Source: Chrysochromulina tobinii (lineage: Eukaryota; Haptophyta; Prymnesiales; Chrysochromulinaceae). Taken from it: a stretch of 40,656 nucleotides of DNA. Below, piece by piece: positions 1 through 10,384 of the stretch. Numbering within the stretch: position 1 is the stretch's first letter; each line of letters starts with the position of its first letter. The translations under genes and the position numbers were made by a program. Location of the stretch: assembly GCA_001275005.1 (NCBI GenBank), contig JWZX01003128.1:1-40656 (forward strand), in the 5' to 3' direction. Below the pieces are notes generated by a model. That model saw nothing but the letters and a program-made list of their open reading frames with translations. It did no database searches and was not told the origin of the DNA.

Positions 1-185
1 CCATACATTAACGAAACACATAATTGCATGTGAGTTCAGTACACACACAATTCCTCCCAGCTGTACGTCCCTCCCAGCTGTCCGTCATTGGGGATGAGGG
101 GGTAGGTCTGACCTACCCCCTTATTGGGGAGCCCCTCCCTTGAGGATTCTGTCGAGGAATCTGTTTTGCGTGCGCTGCCGTCGGC

Positions 186-818
186 ATGACGCTCATGCTC
201 GCCGTTCTGACGAGCTTGTCGTGGAGCCCATCTGCCCACTCTCACTTGATCGTCAGCAGCGCACGCAGCCCACAGACGGCGGCGCCCACGATGCGGTTGC
301 CCTTCTTCAAGGGCGATGAGGAGGCCGTGAAGCCTAGGAAGCAGCCAACAGCGCAGCGAGGCATGGTTATGCCAGTCGCACGCTTTGGGTTCGGCAAGGC
401 GGCTAAGGAGGAGATCGCGGAGGCGAAGGAGGAGAAGGAGGAGATGAGCATCAAAGCCTTGCTCAGCGAGTACGGCCTCATCGCACTCGTCTTCCACTTT
501 AGCGTCTGGTGTACCTCGCTCGCTACTGTGTACGCGCTCCTGACGCTCGGCCTGGCGGACTCACTCGCGGGCGTGCTCGGTCGACTCGGTCTCGACGGGG
601 GGGCGCTGAACGGTGCGGCGGGCCTGGCAGGCCGTGCGACCGCCACCTTCGGCATCGTCGAGGCGATCGGACCTGCGCGCCTCGCCCTCACCGTCGCTGC
701 GACTCCCAAGGTGAGCGAGCGCGCGCGCCAGTACGCAGCGGTGCGTGACGCGGAGGCGTGGGTTCAGTCCCAAATCGAGACGATCACCGCCAAGCTCGGG
801 GGCGGCAGCAAACAGTGA
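186..818 (+). CDS. FAM210/DUF1279-like membrane protein, probably organelle-targeted
   Basis: A 210-residue protein in a single exon. Residues about 94-178 resemble the DUF1279 (FAM210A/B) domain: a Tyr-Gly start (EYGLIALVFHFSVWCTSL), a hydrophobic segment at about 97-120, a Gly/Ala-rich middle, and an end with the conserved Pro-Ala-Arg pattern (GPARLALTVAATPKVSERAR). DUF1279 proteins are membrane proteins of mitochondria or plastids in other eukaryotes. The first 40 or so residues have a hydrophobic start, then Ser/Ala/Arg and a Met-Arg-Leu-Pro-Phe stretch, which could be a targeting peptide; plastid or mitochondrion cannot be decided. Residues 70-88 are a charged Glu/Lys helix. The first ATG is taken as start; later Met residues (36, 47) are alternatives. 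The domain call rests on pattern memory, not a search. Confidence 0.6.
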   Translation: MTLMLAVLTSLSWSPSAHSHLIVSSARSPQTAAPTMRLPFFKGDEEAVKPRKQPTAQRGMVMPVARFGFGKAAKEEIAEAKEEKEEMSIKALLSEYGLIALVFHFSVWCTSLATVYALLTLGLADSLAGVLGRLGLDGGALNGAAGLAGRATATFGIVEAIGPARLALTVAATPKVSERARQYAAVRDAEAWVQSQIETITAKLGGGSKQ

Positions 819-1371
819 AGCGGGGCGGGGTCCTACGTTTCTCCTTTGGCCGTACCGCCTTTCCAGCATCCGCCCTTCGAGACGTTGCTTCGCCGTCCTC
901 CCTGCTCGCGTCCTCTGAGATTTTCGTTGAGTTGTTTGACTCGTTTCGCATGTGTCATATACACACCGCGGCACCTTCCACGTTCCACCTCCTAGAGCGC
1001 CGGGGGATCGGGGTCATGACTTAGTCATGACTCACCAGACCCCGCTCTTCTAAAGCTTCGAACCCCATCCTTTTCTGTCACGCTGTGGCTGTCGAGGCGC
1101 GCCATGAGGCGCGCAGGCGCACGACCGGCCCCGTGTTCGCGCGCGGTGGAAGCTGCAGGTTATTGGGGGAGCCTTGCGTGTCGCGGGTTCTCACGGCCCG
1201 CCCCGTGAGTGGGGCGTCGTATCAAAGGATGCAGAGTCATGTCCTTTGGGGCTTTTGGGACCTTGTTTCCAAAATTAGGCAACTTTGAGAACCGTTTTTG
1301 GTTCGACAACAAAATCTGCGGAAAACCTGTAACCCTGCTGCAGGACGGAACGAAGCGCTTCTTCAACCGAC
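819..1371. other. Intergenic region and 5' leader of the DUF1538 gene
   Basis: No convincing gene is seen. A 49-codon open frame (1239-1385) starts MSFGAFGTLFPKLGNF and overlaps the ATG at 1372 in another frame. It could be an upstream ORF in the DUF1538 leader. Its base composition is less GC-rich than the neighbouring genes. Confidence 0.4.
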
Positions 1372-3906
1372 ATGCCCTGGGTTGACTCGTTGGAGGTGGC
1401 CCTCCTCAAGCGGGGCTCCCCGACCGGGGTTGCCGCCTACGTCCGCCTCTTAGCCCTGAACCTGCAGGAGCAGACGCTGGCCGTCGTGCCCATCACCCTC
1501 CAGCTCGTCCTCACAATCGCCATCTTCTTCCGGCGCGCGCCCAACGCCCCGGGGGAGCTGGTCGGGGGAATGCTGTGCGCCATCGTGGGGCTCACGCTCT
1601 TCACCGACTCCTTGCGCATCTGCGTCATGCCCCTGGCGGAGCTCATCGGCCGCGAGATGCCCCGCAAGCTGCCCCAGGCTGCGACGCTCTTCATCGCCCT
1701 GTGCCTCGGCATCCTCTGCACCTACGCTGAGCCCGCCCTGGCCTCCCTGCGGCCCCTGGCGCGCCTCGTCGAACGAAGCAAGACGCCCTACCTGTACATC
1801 GTGCTCAACGACTTCCTCGAGCCCCTCATCTTCTCCATCGGCCTTGGCGTGGGCGCTGCAGCCATCATTGGGATCCTGCGCTTCCAGAACGAGTGGAACA
1901 TGAAGAAGGTCATCTTAGCCGCCATCACCCCCTGCCTCATCTGCAGCTGCTACATGCAGTGGGGAAACCCGGAGCTCAAGCCCATCCTTGGGCTTGCGTG
2001 GGATTGCGGCGCCGTGACGACGGGCCCCGTGTCCGTGCCCGTCCTCCTTGCCCTCGGAATCGGCGCGATGAAGACGTCCAAGGAGAAGAAGCTCGCCCGC
2101 CGTATGCTCCAGCAGGCCGTCCTGGGGGGCGGGCAGAAGCCCGCGCTCGACGGCTTCGGTATCGTCACGCTCGCCTCCCTCCTCCCCGTCCTCGCGGTGC
2201 AGCTCCTGGGCATCGTCCTCTCCTTCATCTACACCCACGACGACATCGTCAACCGGCCCGAGGCGGCAGTCGTAGAGGATTCGCCAGACGAGATCAGCCC
2301 CCTGCGCGAGGTCGTCTTCGCCGTCCGCGCCATCCTGCCCCTCAACGTCGCCATGGTTTTCCTCGTGCTCTTCATCATCCGGGAGCCCATCCCTCTCCTG
2401 TCCATATGTCCGGCCATCGACATTGTACCGGCCAAACGGGCGGTTGGAGGAGGAGGACGAGGCACGTCCTCCAGCGCCGCGGCCACCCCCGTCGTGACAG
2501 CGGAGGACGCTGACCAACCAGCCCTCAACAAGGAGGGGGAGCTGCACCTCAGCCGCCACTCTAGCCGCCACTCTATCACCATCTGCGATGAGAAGCCCAG
2601 CACCTCGGAGGAAGGCACCTTGGAGGAAGGAGGCGAGATTGCCATCTCCCGACGCGAGATTTCGTCGAGAGCTGCGACCTCGGAGGAAGGAGGCGAGGTG
2701 GAACCTCCGGAGAAGCGCGGCCCCTCCGCCAGATCGATCGGCGGGGAGGAGAGTTCGGTGGGGGCAACAGCTGCTGCGTCCTCTACTGCCGCACCCCGCT
2801 CCCCTGACGGCTCGCTAGCCCACCCCAACGGCGGACAGCCCGCCCAGTCCTCATGGGCGAACGCCAGGCCCCTCCTCTTCGGCATCTTCATGGGGCAGAT
2901 CGGCATGGTGCTCTTCAACCTCGGCCTCACGTACGGGTTCACGGCTATCGGGTGAGTCTTATCAAGGGGATCGGCGGCGTTGTGATTCCAGCCCAACCCA
3001 ATCAGCATTTGGACCTCCCCCCACTCGCGCCGACAGCGACACATCCTTCGTCCCAAAGCGCATGGCCCCTCTCCGCCCCGCATTTTCATCACACTCGCCA
3101 ACCTCCGCCTGCGCCATGAAATCGCCTTGCCCCCCTCGCCTTGCCCCCTCGCCTTGCCCCCATCGCCCTTCGCCCCCCTCGCCCTTGCCCCCCTCGCCCT
3201 TCGCCTCCCCTCCGCCTTCGCCCCCTCGCCTTGCCCCCCTCGCCTCGCCCCCGTGCACACCCCACATCCCCTCTCTAAATCTGTAGATTGCGGGCGTTGC
3301 AGTGACCAGGTGGGCCTCCTTCTCCCCGCGGCCTTCATGTCGGTGTCCGGCGAGCCGTCCTCACCCTTCTACCCCTACGGCGGGGGGGTCGCGCTCACCA
3401 TCATCACCGTCTTCATCCTCGGCTTCCTCGCCACCCGCGCCGAACCGGCCCTCAACGTGCTGGGCAAGACCGTGGAGAAGCTGTCCGAGGGGGCCTTTTC
3501 CCGCAAGCTCCTGGTCTACTCCGTGTGCGTGGGCGTCGCTGTCGGCATGTCGGCCGGGGCGACAAAGATTCTCTTCGGGGCGAGCCTCATCGGGTTCATC
3601 TTGGGCAAGTATGGTAGCGCGCTCGCCCTCACCTACTTCTCCAGCGAAGACATGGCGACCATCGCCTGGGACTCGGCCGGAGTGACCACGGGCCCCGTGA
3701 CGGTGCCATTTGTGCTCTCCACCGGCATCGGCTTCTCCAAGGCGGTCGGCGCCGAGGAGGGCTTCGGCATGCTCACCTGCGCGTCGGTGTCTCCCATTAT
3801 CACCGTGCTCATCGTCGACATCCTGCGGAGATGGAGGATGGCCCTGGCCCCGAGGGCCCCGGGCTCTGCGCCGATCGTGGCCGTTTCGGCAGAACTGAGT
3901 GGGTGA
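1372..3906 (+). CDS. DUF1538 double-domain membrane protein
   Basis: Two exons, 1372-2951 and 3303-3906 (727 residues). Two copies of the DUF1538 domain are present. Each has several hydrophobic helices and the family signature: WDCGAVTTGPVSVPVLLALG near residue 205 and WDSAGVTTGPVTVPFVLSTG in exon 2. Other family marks are the AEPAL motif in both halves (CTYAEPALASL; ATRAEPALNVL). A low-complexity acidic/Ser-rich insert of about 140 residues (roughly 355-500) splits the start of the second domain. Joining exon 1 (ends in codon phase 2) to exon 2 gives GFTAIGDQVGLLLPAAF, a smooth family-like sequence. DUF1538 is known mainly from bacteria as a multi-pass inner-membrane protein of unknown, possibly transport, function. 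The N-terminus shows no clear targeting peptide, so membrane location is unknown. Confidence 0.75.
2952..3302 (+). repeat. Intron of the DUF1538 gene with C-rich minisatellite
   Basis: GTGAGT donor at 2952 and TTGCAG acceptor ending at 3302. Bases about 3120-3255 are a pyrimidine-rich minisatellite of imperfect CGCCTTGCCCCCCT-like units. Unlike most introns here, it lacks a 10-bp CTGAT array. Confidence 0.75.
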
Positions 3907-4841
3907 AGGCAATAATTCGGCACCCAGGCACTTAGGAGGTGATCCCAGGGACCGGAGGTGATTCCCAGGAAGGTGAATCCCAGGAATACCAGAGCTGCGA
4001 GCGTGGATAGAGGTCCTGGGGAGATTTCCCCGGGGACGCGTCGGTCCCGTGCATGCTTTTAAGAGGAGGGACGGCGGGACGAAACCCGTGATGAACTCAG
4101 TACACCGGTACCTAAGTCTTCGTCTGCCGTCGGCGCTTACATGTAGCGAGATTCCCGTCGGCTGTCTTACGTGTTACGAGTCTGGATGTGGATCGAAAGT
4201 GTGCGTGACCGAGTGAAAGTCGTAAGCATCGATATTCGATTACGGTCCGGTCAGTCCCGAAGGAGTTCGTCTCGGTGGTCGGGTCGGTCCGTCTGCGTCC
4301 GTGACGTGAAGCTTGAGCCTACAGCCTTGACGACTCGCGAGGGTCGCGTGATCTCTCCGAAGTCCGCGTGATAATGGTAATTTGTGTGTACGGTTCTCGG
4401 TACCTAGTACATCCGAGTCGTACTACGTGTACACCCTACACCGCAGGAAATATAATAAAGGTGCGGCTCCGCGGCTGCGGGCACGAAGCCGGAAGGTAGA
4501 ACGGCACGGATAAGCGAAGGTTGCTGGTGGCGGCGTGCGCCATGCGATGTCTATTTATGGCCATCTCTATGGTTCCGGGTCCTGTGTGCATATGCCGGTA
4601 TGCGTATGGGGTCATGTTCGACAGTCCTTTGAGAATGTGCACTCCTCCTATGTGTATGCTCCGTGCTCAGTGCACATGCCGCGTGTGCCTTGGCCGCATC
4701 TTAGCATGTGCTTCCACATCCTTGTGGTTCCACACCATCCTCTCATCATCGAGCCATCAGCGTTGCCGCATGCCTGTGGTTCCATACCCTTGCGGTTCCA
4801 CTCCATCCTCTCCTCTCATCATGAGCCATCAGCGTTCCATA
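3907..4841. other. Gene-free region with a tandem duplication
   Basis: No protein with recognisable features is seen. Two diverged copies of a roughly 48-bp sequence lie at 4721-4766 and 4789-4838 (CTTGYGGTTCCA start, GAGCCATCAGCGTT near the end). The stretch 3930-4010 has short repeats of AGGTGAT/CCCAGGA type. Confidence 0.5.
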
Positions 4842-7380
4842 TCAGGCAACAAGAGGACGCGCGGAGCCTCTCTTCTCGACCCTCTTCTCGACCGTTCCGA
4901 CGAGGGCACCGGCGAGGGTAGCGAGCACGAGGAGCGCCGCCCAAGCCAGCTCCCCGAGGCTTGCATGCACGAGCAGGGCTCGAGCGGCTCGGACTGACGA
5001 AACCAGCTCCCCGAGGCTTGCATGCATAAGCAGGGCTCGAGCGGCTCGGACTGACGAGAGGGCGCTTCCAAAAAAGGCTCGAGCTGCAGGGAACACCGTT
5101 TTCGAGCTCGGCTCCGGCGAGGGCGCGGCGGCCGACAGCCGCAGCGACACGTTCGAGAGGTCGATCTGACGAAGCTTGGAGCTCTCGATCTGGTGGTCGA
5201 TCTGACGAAGCTTGGAGCTCTCGATCTGGTGGTCGATCTGACGAAGCTTGGAGCTCTCGATCTGGTGGCGCGCCGGCGTGCGCGGCTCAAAGATGGATTC
5301 GGGAGATGTCTCCGAGATCGGAGACACGTCCGAAGCAGACGAAGCCGGCGTGAGCACGATAGGCGTGGGCGCGGCCGGTGGGCGCACCTTGTCTCCCTTA
5401 GGCGGAGGCGAGCACACGGGCACGCCCACCGGTACGCCCATATTAGGCACACCACCTACCATATTAGGCACATCACCTCGCTCGGCCGATCGGTGGCCCA
5501 ATCTCGCATCGGGAGATGACAATCTCGCGTCGGGAGATGACAATCTCGCGTCGGCCTCGGCCCGGAGCGCGTCGGCCATCTGCGCCGCCACGTCAGCAGC
5601 CAGGGCACCATGGAGCCGTTGGGACGGTTGGGCACCATCGATCCAAAACGGCTCGGCGCGGCAGTTGCCTTCCTGCGCGTCCGGCCGAAGGGCATCGACC
5701 ATTGTCCAAGGGGCGGCGCCGCCGCTGGCGACGGCGGCGGCGGCGGCGGCGGCGGCCGTCGCTTGACGAACCGCCGCGTCGAGGGCAGATTCCTCGGCGG
5801 CGACGGACGCGCTGTCGAGGATGCGCTCGATCGCGGCGGCTTCGTCAATCACGAGCCCGAGGCGCAATCTGCCCGGCATCTCGAGCTCCACCCGCCGCAG
5901 AGCCCGTCGCATGGCCGTTAGCACCGCCTCGTTCGAGAGGCGCATGAAGGCCGTGCAGACGCTCAGCTCGGCGCGAGGGCCTACCAGCTTTGCCGGTAGG
6001 CCGAGCTGCGCGACCGCTCGGGGGATGAGGGGCATGCGCGCGGTGAGAGGGACGCCTGCCAAGACGACGCGACGCACGCCGAGCTGGAGCAGCCCGAGCA
6101 GCAGGGCGTGCAGATGCGCTGAGAGCGCGCGGAGCGGCGCCGAGATTGCAATCTCGATCTCGAGATCGCTCAGCGCATGCGTGAGGTCATCAACGGAGCC
6201 GCCCGGAGCTCGTGCGGAGATCGGATCCAGATCGGAGCTCGTGCGGAGATCGGAGCTCGTCAGCAGCGCGGCGAGACGCCGCACTCCGACGCGGCTGGCG
6301 AGCTCCGATCTGGCGAGACGGAGGGCGGCGTGGCCGGCGGCGCTCGCGACGGCGCTCGCACCGCCTGCGGCGGCGCTCGCGACGGCGCTCGCACCGCCTG
6401 CGGCGGTGACCGACAGCTGATGGAGCAACGAGGAGACGTAGAGGTCATTGCCGCCTGTGCGGATGGGGGCCGTCACATATGAGAGAGAGGCACTCGGAGG
6501 CACTCGGAGGCACTCTGAAGGCACTCGGCGCTCCGACTAGCACTCATTAGCACTCATTAGCACTCATTAGCACTCAGTAGCACTCAGTAGCACTCATTAG
6601 CACTCATTAGGACTCATTAGCACTCATTGGCACTCATTAGCACTCATTAGCACTCATTGGTACTCATTGGCACTCAATGGCTCTCCGCACGGACCGGTAT
6701 GGATGATCGCAGTCGCGTCGTCGTGCAACCCCCCCGGGGCCCGCCTTGATCGCAGCGATCGCTTGCTCGAGCTGCTCGAGCAGCGAGGCGGAGGTGGAGC
6801 TTCCGATGGCGACGTTGACCGTCTGGCCGCCCTCGGCCCACGCCAAAGTCTCAGGCCACGTGTTCAGCATCTCGCAGTACGCCCACGAGTCGCCAAAGAT
6901 GAGCCACTTGACGCCCTCGGAGCTGCGCGAGAGCTGCGGGCGCTGCGTGTCTTCGGCTGCGCTTCCTGCCAGCTCGGAGGCACTCGCGGCGGTGCCACAC
7001 TTCGAGGTAGGCCGAGAGAGGCGGAGGCGCCACAAGATGACGAAGGTGAGAGCGACGAAGACGCCTGCGGCAGCCGGCGCGATCCACCAAGGCAGCTCCT
7101 CGACGATCACAGCCTCCGGAAGGAGGGAGTGCAGATTCCGGAGCGCAGCCTCTGGAACGACGGACACAGCTTCCGGTTCCTGGGTGGGTTCAAGTTCCTT
7201 CAAACCCCGGAGGGCGCTCTTGCGCCGTCCGCTGTCGACGAGCTTTCGCAGCCCGGGCGCAACGACCCTGAGCACGCCGAACTGAGCCAGCGTCAAGTCA
7301 ACGACACCCTGCTTAACCGCGTCAATGGCTCCCATCGTGTCGAAGAGGTGCAAGGAAGCTGCAGAATTACTAGAGTGCAT
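4842..7380 (-). CDS. SGNH/GDSL hydrolase-like membrane protein (apparent 1-nt frameshift)
   Basis: Exon 1 is 7380-6695 and exon 2 is 6454-4842, read on the minus strand. Exon 1 has a transmembrane segment (IAPAAAGVFVALTFVILW, about residues 100-117) and SGNH block I (WLIFGDSWAY). The frame breaks at a run of seven C (6729-6735, G on the coding strand). With six bases the frame gives AGPGGLHDDATAIIHTG, which joins across the intron to GNDLY and makes the block III motif HTGGND. Exon 2 later has WIDGAQPSQRLH, a plausible block V (Asp...His). The C-terminal third is low-complexity: three tandem copies of HQIESSKLRQID, two copies of a VRAARALL(M/V)HASLGEL unit, and a final hydrophobic segment (AALLVLATLAGALVG) that may be a tail anchor. 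About 765 residues if the frame is corrected. Substrate is unknown; the family includes lipases, esterases and acyl hydrolases. The run of seven may be an assembly error or a real inactivating change. Confidence 0.62.
4946..5056 (-). repeat. 57-bp tandem duplication in the SGNH gene C-terminus
   Basis: Two copies with period 57 (19 codons) start at 4946 and 5003 (CCAGCTCCCCGAGGCTTGCA). They encode two near-identical Ala/Leu/Arg-rich peptides just before the C-terminal hydrophobic segment. Confidence 0.8.
5161..5268 (-). repeat. 36-bp coding tandem repeat, three copies
   Basis: Three essentially identical 36-bp units (start TCGATCTGACGAAGCTTGGA). They encode HQIESSKLRQID three times in frame, so the array is coding and its copy number may vary between alleles. 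Confidence 0.85.
6455..6694 (-). repeat. Intron of the SGNH gene filled with a 10-bp array
   Basis: Donor GTCCGT at 6694 and acceptor CGCACAG ending at 6455, on the minus strand. From about 6535 to 6676 it is a tandem array of CACTCATTAG (sense strand CTAATGAGTG) with few variants. A second small array of GGCACTCGGA lies at 6488-6530. Splicing restores the GGND motif, which supports these boundaries. Confidence 0.75.
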
Positions 7381-7675
7381 CTTCGACTTGTGGGAAACCG
7401 ATTAATCGAAGGAAATTTATACTGAACCAATTGTTCCGACTACAACACTTCGCATACGGGTCCTCACCCAACCCGAGGACCAGGATTCCAATCTGGCAAA
7501 CATTTGACAGTTGTCCTTTGCGTACCCGTAGGAGCGCCTCACGCGAAACCCACGCCGACACGCAAGCAACACGCGCGACGCGGGCTGGCGAAGAGCAGGG
7601 GCTCTGAGGGTCAGCTGAGGGCGTCCAGTGCAGCGGCGGCGCAGACGCACGAGGCTACAGACGTAGGTACAGTCG
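7381..7675. promoter_or_regulatory. Divergent intergenic region between SGNH and methyltransferase genes
   Basis: About 295 bases separate the 5' ends of two divergent genes, so it probably holds both promoters. The left part (7380-7440) is locally AT-richer. No specific promoter motif can be assigned. Confidence 0.35.
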
Positions 7676-7887
7676 ATGCTGCATGTTGCATCTGCGACGG
7701 CGACGATCGCAGTTGCTCCGTTTCAAAACATGCTGTGCGCCCTAGTTTGCGGCTCTCCGATACAAAGCAAGCTCCGCTTTCTGGCCCAGCATAACATCAG
7801 CACCGACTTGGAGGTTCGCGTGAAATCCAACTGGAACCTAAACCACCAGAGGCTCGAGCACTTGATCGCTGCCATGAATCACGTGCC

Positions 7888-8544
7888 ATGAATTCCATGA
7901 ATCACATGGAATACGGCACGCGTGAAGGCCTCATGCTTCGCTTCTTGGCCCAGTATGAACTTCGGTCACCACTGCGTGGGCTCCCCTGGCATGCCTTTGA
8001 CTCCTTTGAAGGCCTGCCTGACGACCTTGCTGGAGGCGACCTCCGCAAAACTCGGAATGTGCGCTGGAGAACCGGCGCATATTCCACTAACGGCCAGCTA
8101 CCGAACATGACGTGCTGCCCAAATGTGCAGCTGCACAAGGGTTGGTTCAACGACACCGTGGGGCCCTTTCTCGACGCACACGTTGGCACGCCGGTCGGGT
8201 TCGCACACATGGATGCTGATATTTACTCGTCGACCATGACCGTGCTCGAGGCGATCTTCTCGCGTTGTGCACAGCGCATAGGCACCGTCTTCGCCTTCGA
8301 CGAGTTGTTCGGGTCGCTCGAGCAGGAGCAGCACGAGCTTCGCGCGCTCGAAGATAGCGCAACCAAGTGGGGCATTAAGTGGCGGTTCATTACGTACGCG
8401 CTAACGCGGGGGTCGACAGTTGCACGTGCCGCGGTCCAGGTGGTGGAGCCTGACGTGCGCGGGCGATGTAGGACGAGCTCAAGGTCCGTGGCGCCCAGCA
8501 CATCGGGGGAGGCAAAGCGATTTAAGTTCAATCTGTTCCAGTAA
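7888..8544 (+). CDS. TylF/MycF-type SAM-dependent methyltransferase-like protein
   Basis: The 218-residue frame carries class I methyltransferase features of the TylF family. These are a diverged motif I region (MEYGTREGLMLRFLAQ), the diagnostic FDSFEGLPDDL, GWFNDTVGPFL, and the Asp-rich AHMDADIYSSTMTVLEAI followed by FDELFG. TylF relatives methylate hydroxyls of sugars or small molecules and bind a metal through these Asp residues. The true N-terminus probably lies upstream. The sequence ATGAATCAC occurs at 7874 and again 23 bases later at 7897. Removing 23 bases would join an upstream frame (from 7676 or 7727, ending LEHLIAAMNH) to MEYGTREG without a break. So this is either a 23-bp duplication that frameshifts the gene, an assembly error, or a gene that really starts at 7888. 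The C-terminal 30 residues are Arg/Ser-rich. Confidence 0.65.
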   Translation: MNSMNHMEYGTREGLMLRFLAQYELRSPLRGLPWHAFDSFEGLPDDLAGGDLRKTRNVRWRTGAYSTNGQLPNMTCCPNVQLHKGWFNDTVGPFLDAHVGTPVGFAHMDADIYSSTMTVLEAIFSRCAQRIGTVFAFDELFGSLEQEQHELRALEDSATKWGIKWRFITYALTRGSTVARAAVQVVEPDVRGRCRTSSRSVAPSTSGEAKRFKFNLFQ

Positions 8545-9271
8545 TTAGGGCAGATATACGGCAAGTGGTGGTGGAGTCGGGGTTCGCCGGTTGGGACGAC
8601 CGCTCCGCTCACCGGGTTGCGTACTTGCGTTGCCGTTGGCGGCCGCACCCTCCGGCCGAACGTAGAGTGAAGCTGAGATCAGGTCGCGCACCTGGCAGAA
8701 GTGGACTTTTTTTCGGAGCGCGCCGCAGGCGAGGAAAATTTACATGTTATGCGGCAACCTATGTTAAATAGGATCTACACTACTTACACGAGAAAATAGT
8801 CAAGTGCGTCAGTCTGTGCAATAATGAGATACGAGTAGACATAAGTCATAACGTACAAATTTTATCGCCTCCGGGTCGCGTCGGGGGGGCTCAGCAGCAC
8901 ATTCCCGTCCGCGCCTAACTCGCGCGCCGCATGGACGCACCACGCCATGGCAACGATAAAACAGCTCACACACGCGCGCCTAGCCAATTCTGAACCGCCC
9001 CGCTTTCGAGTCGCTCGTGGTCACTTGCGCATGAACCATCATTCCATGGTGCATCATTCGGTATCAGCGTCTGATTACTGATTTCATTCGGATTCGGATC
9101 GAACATGGCGCGACGCGCGCGCAACCATAGAACGGCCGCCGTTCTCCCGTCTCCGCTCCCTCTCAAAAGCCGAGCAGAACGGGAGATGGAGTTGCTGCGT
9201 CACAGTAGGTGGCACGGCATCTCCGACAATCTCGTCCTGGCGCTCGACATGGCGCCCGGTACCCTGCCTAA
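8545..9271. other. Gene-free region between convergent genes
   Basis: About 730 bases lie between the 3' ends of the methyltransferase (+) and SGNH (-) genes. The part 8730-8870 is AT-richer than the surroundings. No gene, structured RNA or repeat was recognised. Confidence 0.5.
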
Positions 9272-10384
9272 TTAGGCCGCGCTCACCGCAGCGCTCACCG
9301 GAGAGGTGAGCAGCGCCTGGCGCACGATTCCCTGCGCAATGTGCTCGCCCCACACTGTATACCCCTTGTCGTTCGGGTGGATGCCGTCGCGCGCCCAGTA
9401 CTGCACCTCGTGCCAAAACGCAGCGTCCTCGGCCGGCTGATTGCGGACAAACGAGATGCGACCTCCCATATTAGGCAGCTTGCAAAGGGCTTCTTTCTGC
9501 TCATCCCACAGCGCAGCAATGTTGGCGAGCAGCATGCGCATCGTCACGGTCACTGGCCAGTCGCCACCGAAGACGGGCGCGTAGGTAATTGGCAGCGCCG
9601 GTAGTACCACAGGGCAGGCCGTGCCAGTCTCTTGATGGATACTGTCCACTAGGGATGACAAGGTCGCACGGAATCCGCTCGCGGTGCGCCCGAGGCCCTG
9701 GTACGCGTACTTGAAGTCGTTCAGACCGCAGATGACCACGACCAGGTCGATCCGGTCGCCCACCGCCTGCGCCTGCCTGACCGCCGACCCCACCGCTGGA
9801 AGCAGCTGCGCCAGCCCTGCCACGTCCTCACCGGTCTTGCCGATGGCGGTCCACTGGACGTCGACGTGGAGCGTGCGCGCGAGGAACTCGGCGCACGCGC
9901 GCGGCATCGCCGGCCCGGTCTCGCGATCGCACCCCACGCCCGTCACCAGTGAGTCACCTATGAAGAGGATGTTCTTGCGCGGGCGAGGAGCGGCCGGCGA
10001 TGCTGACGGTTCGTGCGGCTGCGGCTGCTGCTGCTGTTGCCGCGACGGCGGCGGCTCGATTAGTGCGGTGCCGTGCGATATGAACGGACGACGGAGGCCC
10101 GTTATCGCTGCCGCACCCTGCTGCCGGCGCTCTCGCCAGTATGCGGCCACCCCCTGCATCGGCCCTGAAGGCTCCTGCAGCGGCTCGTACTGGCTATGTA
10201 GGTACTTGAGCTGCGCGAGCGTACCGGCAAGCGTCGCGCACGACCCGCCCACGGCTATTCGCGCCAGGCGATGGCGGCTCGGGATGAAGCCCCAAAGAGT
10301 GCGCATTTCTCCGATGGCGAAGGCTGTCGTTCGTTTGGAGAACGCGATCGACGAGCGACGTGCGGATTCTGTTTTCATCTCCAT
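9272..10384 (-). CDS. SGNH/GDSL-type esterase or lipase
   Basis: One exon of 370 residues from the ATG at 10384; the frame stays open a little further upstream without an ATG. It has all canonical SGNH blocks: block I ILFIGDSLVTGVG (Ser nucleophile), a block II-like Gly in WTAIGKTGEDV, block III VVICGLNDFKY (Gly and Asn of the oxyanion hole), and block V ARDGIHPNDKGY (catalytic Asp and His). The N-terminal 50 or so residues include a hydrophobic stretch (RIAVGGSCATLAGTLAQL) that could anchor the protein or act as a signal. Residues about 100-130 are a Gln/Pro linker. This is the most intact of three SGNH-fold proteins within 9 kb. It should be an active hydrolase; acyl substrate and location are unknown. 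It is divergent from the MAPEG gene, with a 316-bp shared upstream region. Confidence 0.85.
   Translation of the reverse strand: MEMKTESARRSSIAFSKRTTAFAIGEMRTLWGFIPSRHRLARIAVGGSCATLAGTLAQLKYLHSQYEPLQEPSGPMQGVAAYWRERRQQGAAAITGLRRPFISHGTALIEPPPSRQQQQQPQPHEPSASPAAPRPRKNILFIGDSLVTGVGCDRETGPAMPRACAEFLARTLHVDVQWTAIGKTGEDVAGLAQLLPAVGSAVRQAQAVGDRIDLVVVICGLNDFKYAYQGLGRTASGFRATLSSLVDSIHQETGTACPVVLPALPITYAPVFGGDWPVTVTMRMLLANIAALWDEQKEALCKLPNMGGRISFVRNQPAEDAAFWHEVQYWARDGIHPNDKGYTVWGEHIAQGIVRQALLTSPVSAAVSAA

Noticed and set aside
2229-3338. 369-codon antisense frame over the DUF1538 gene
   Set aside because: Arg/Gly/Ala-rich shadow of a GC-rich coding region and its C-rich intron; no domain or start context.
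4171-4371. 66-codon plus-strand frame
   Set aside because: No domain, composition or context support; likely chance.
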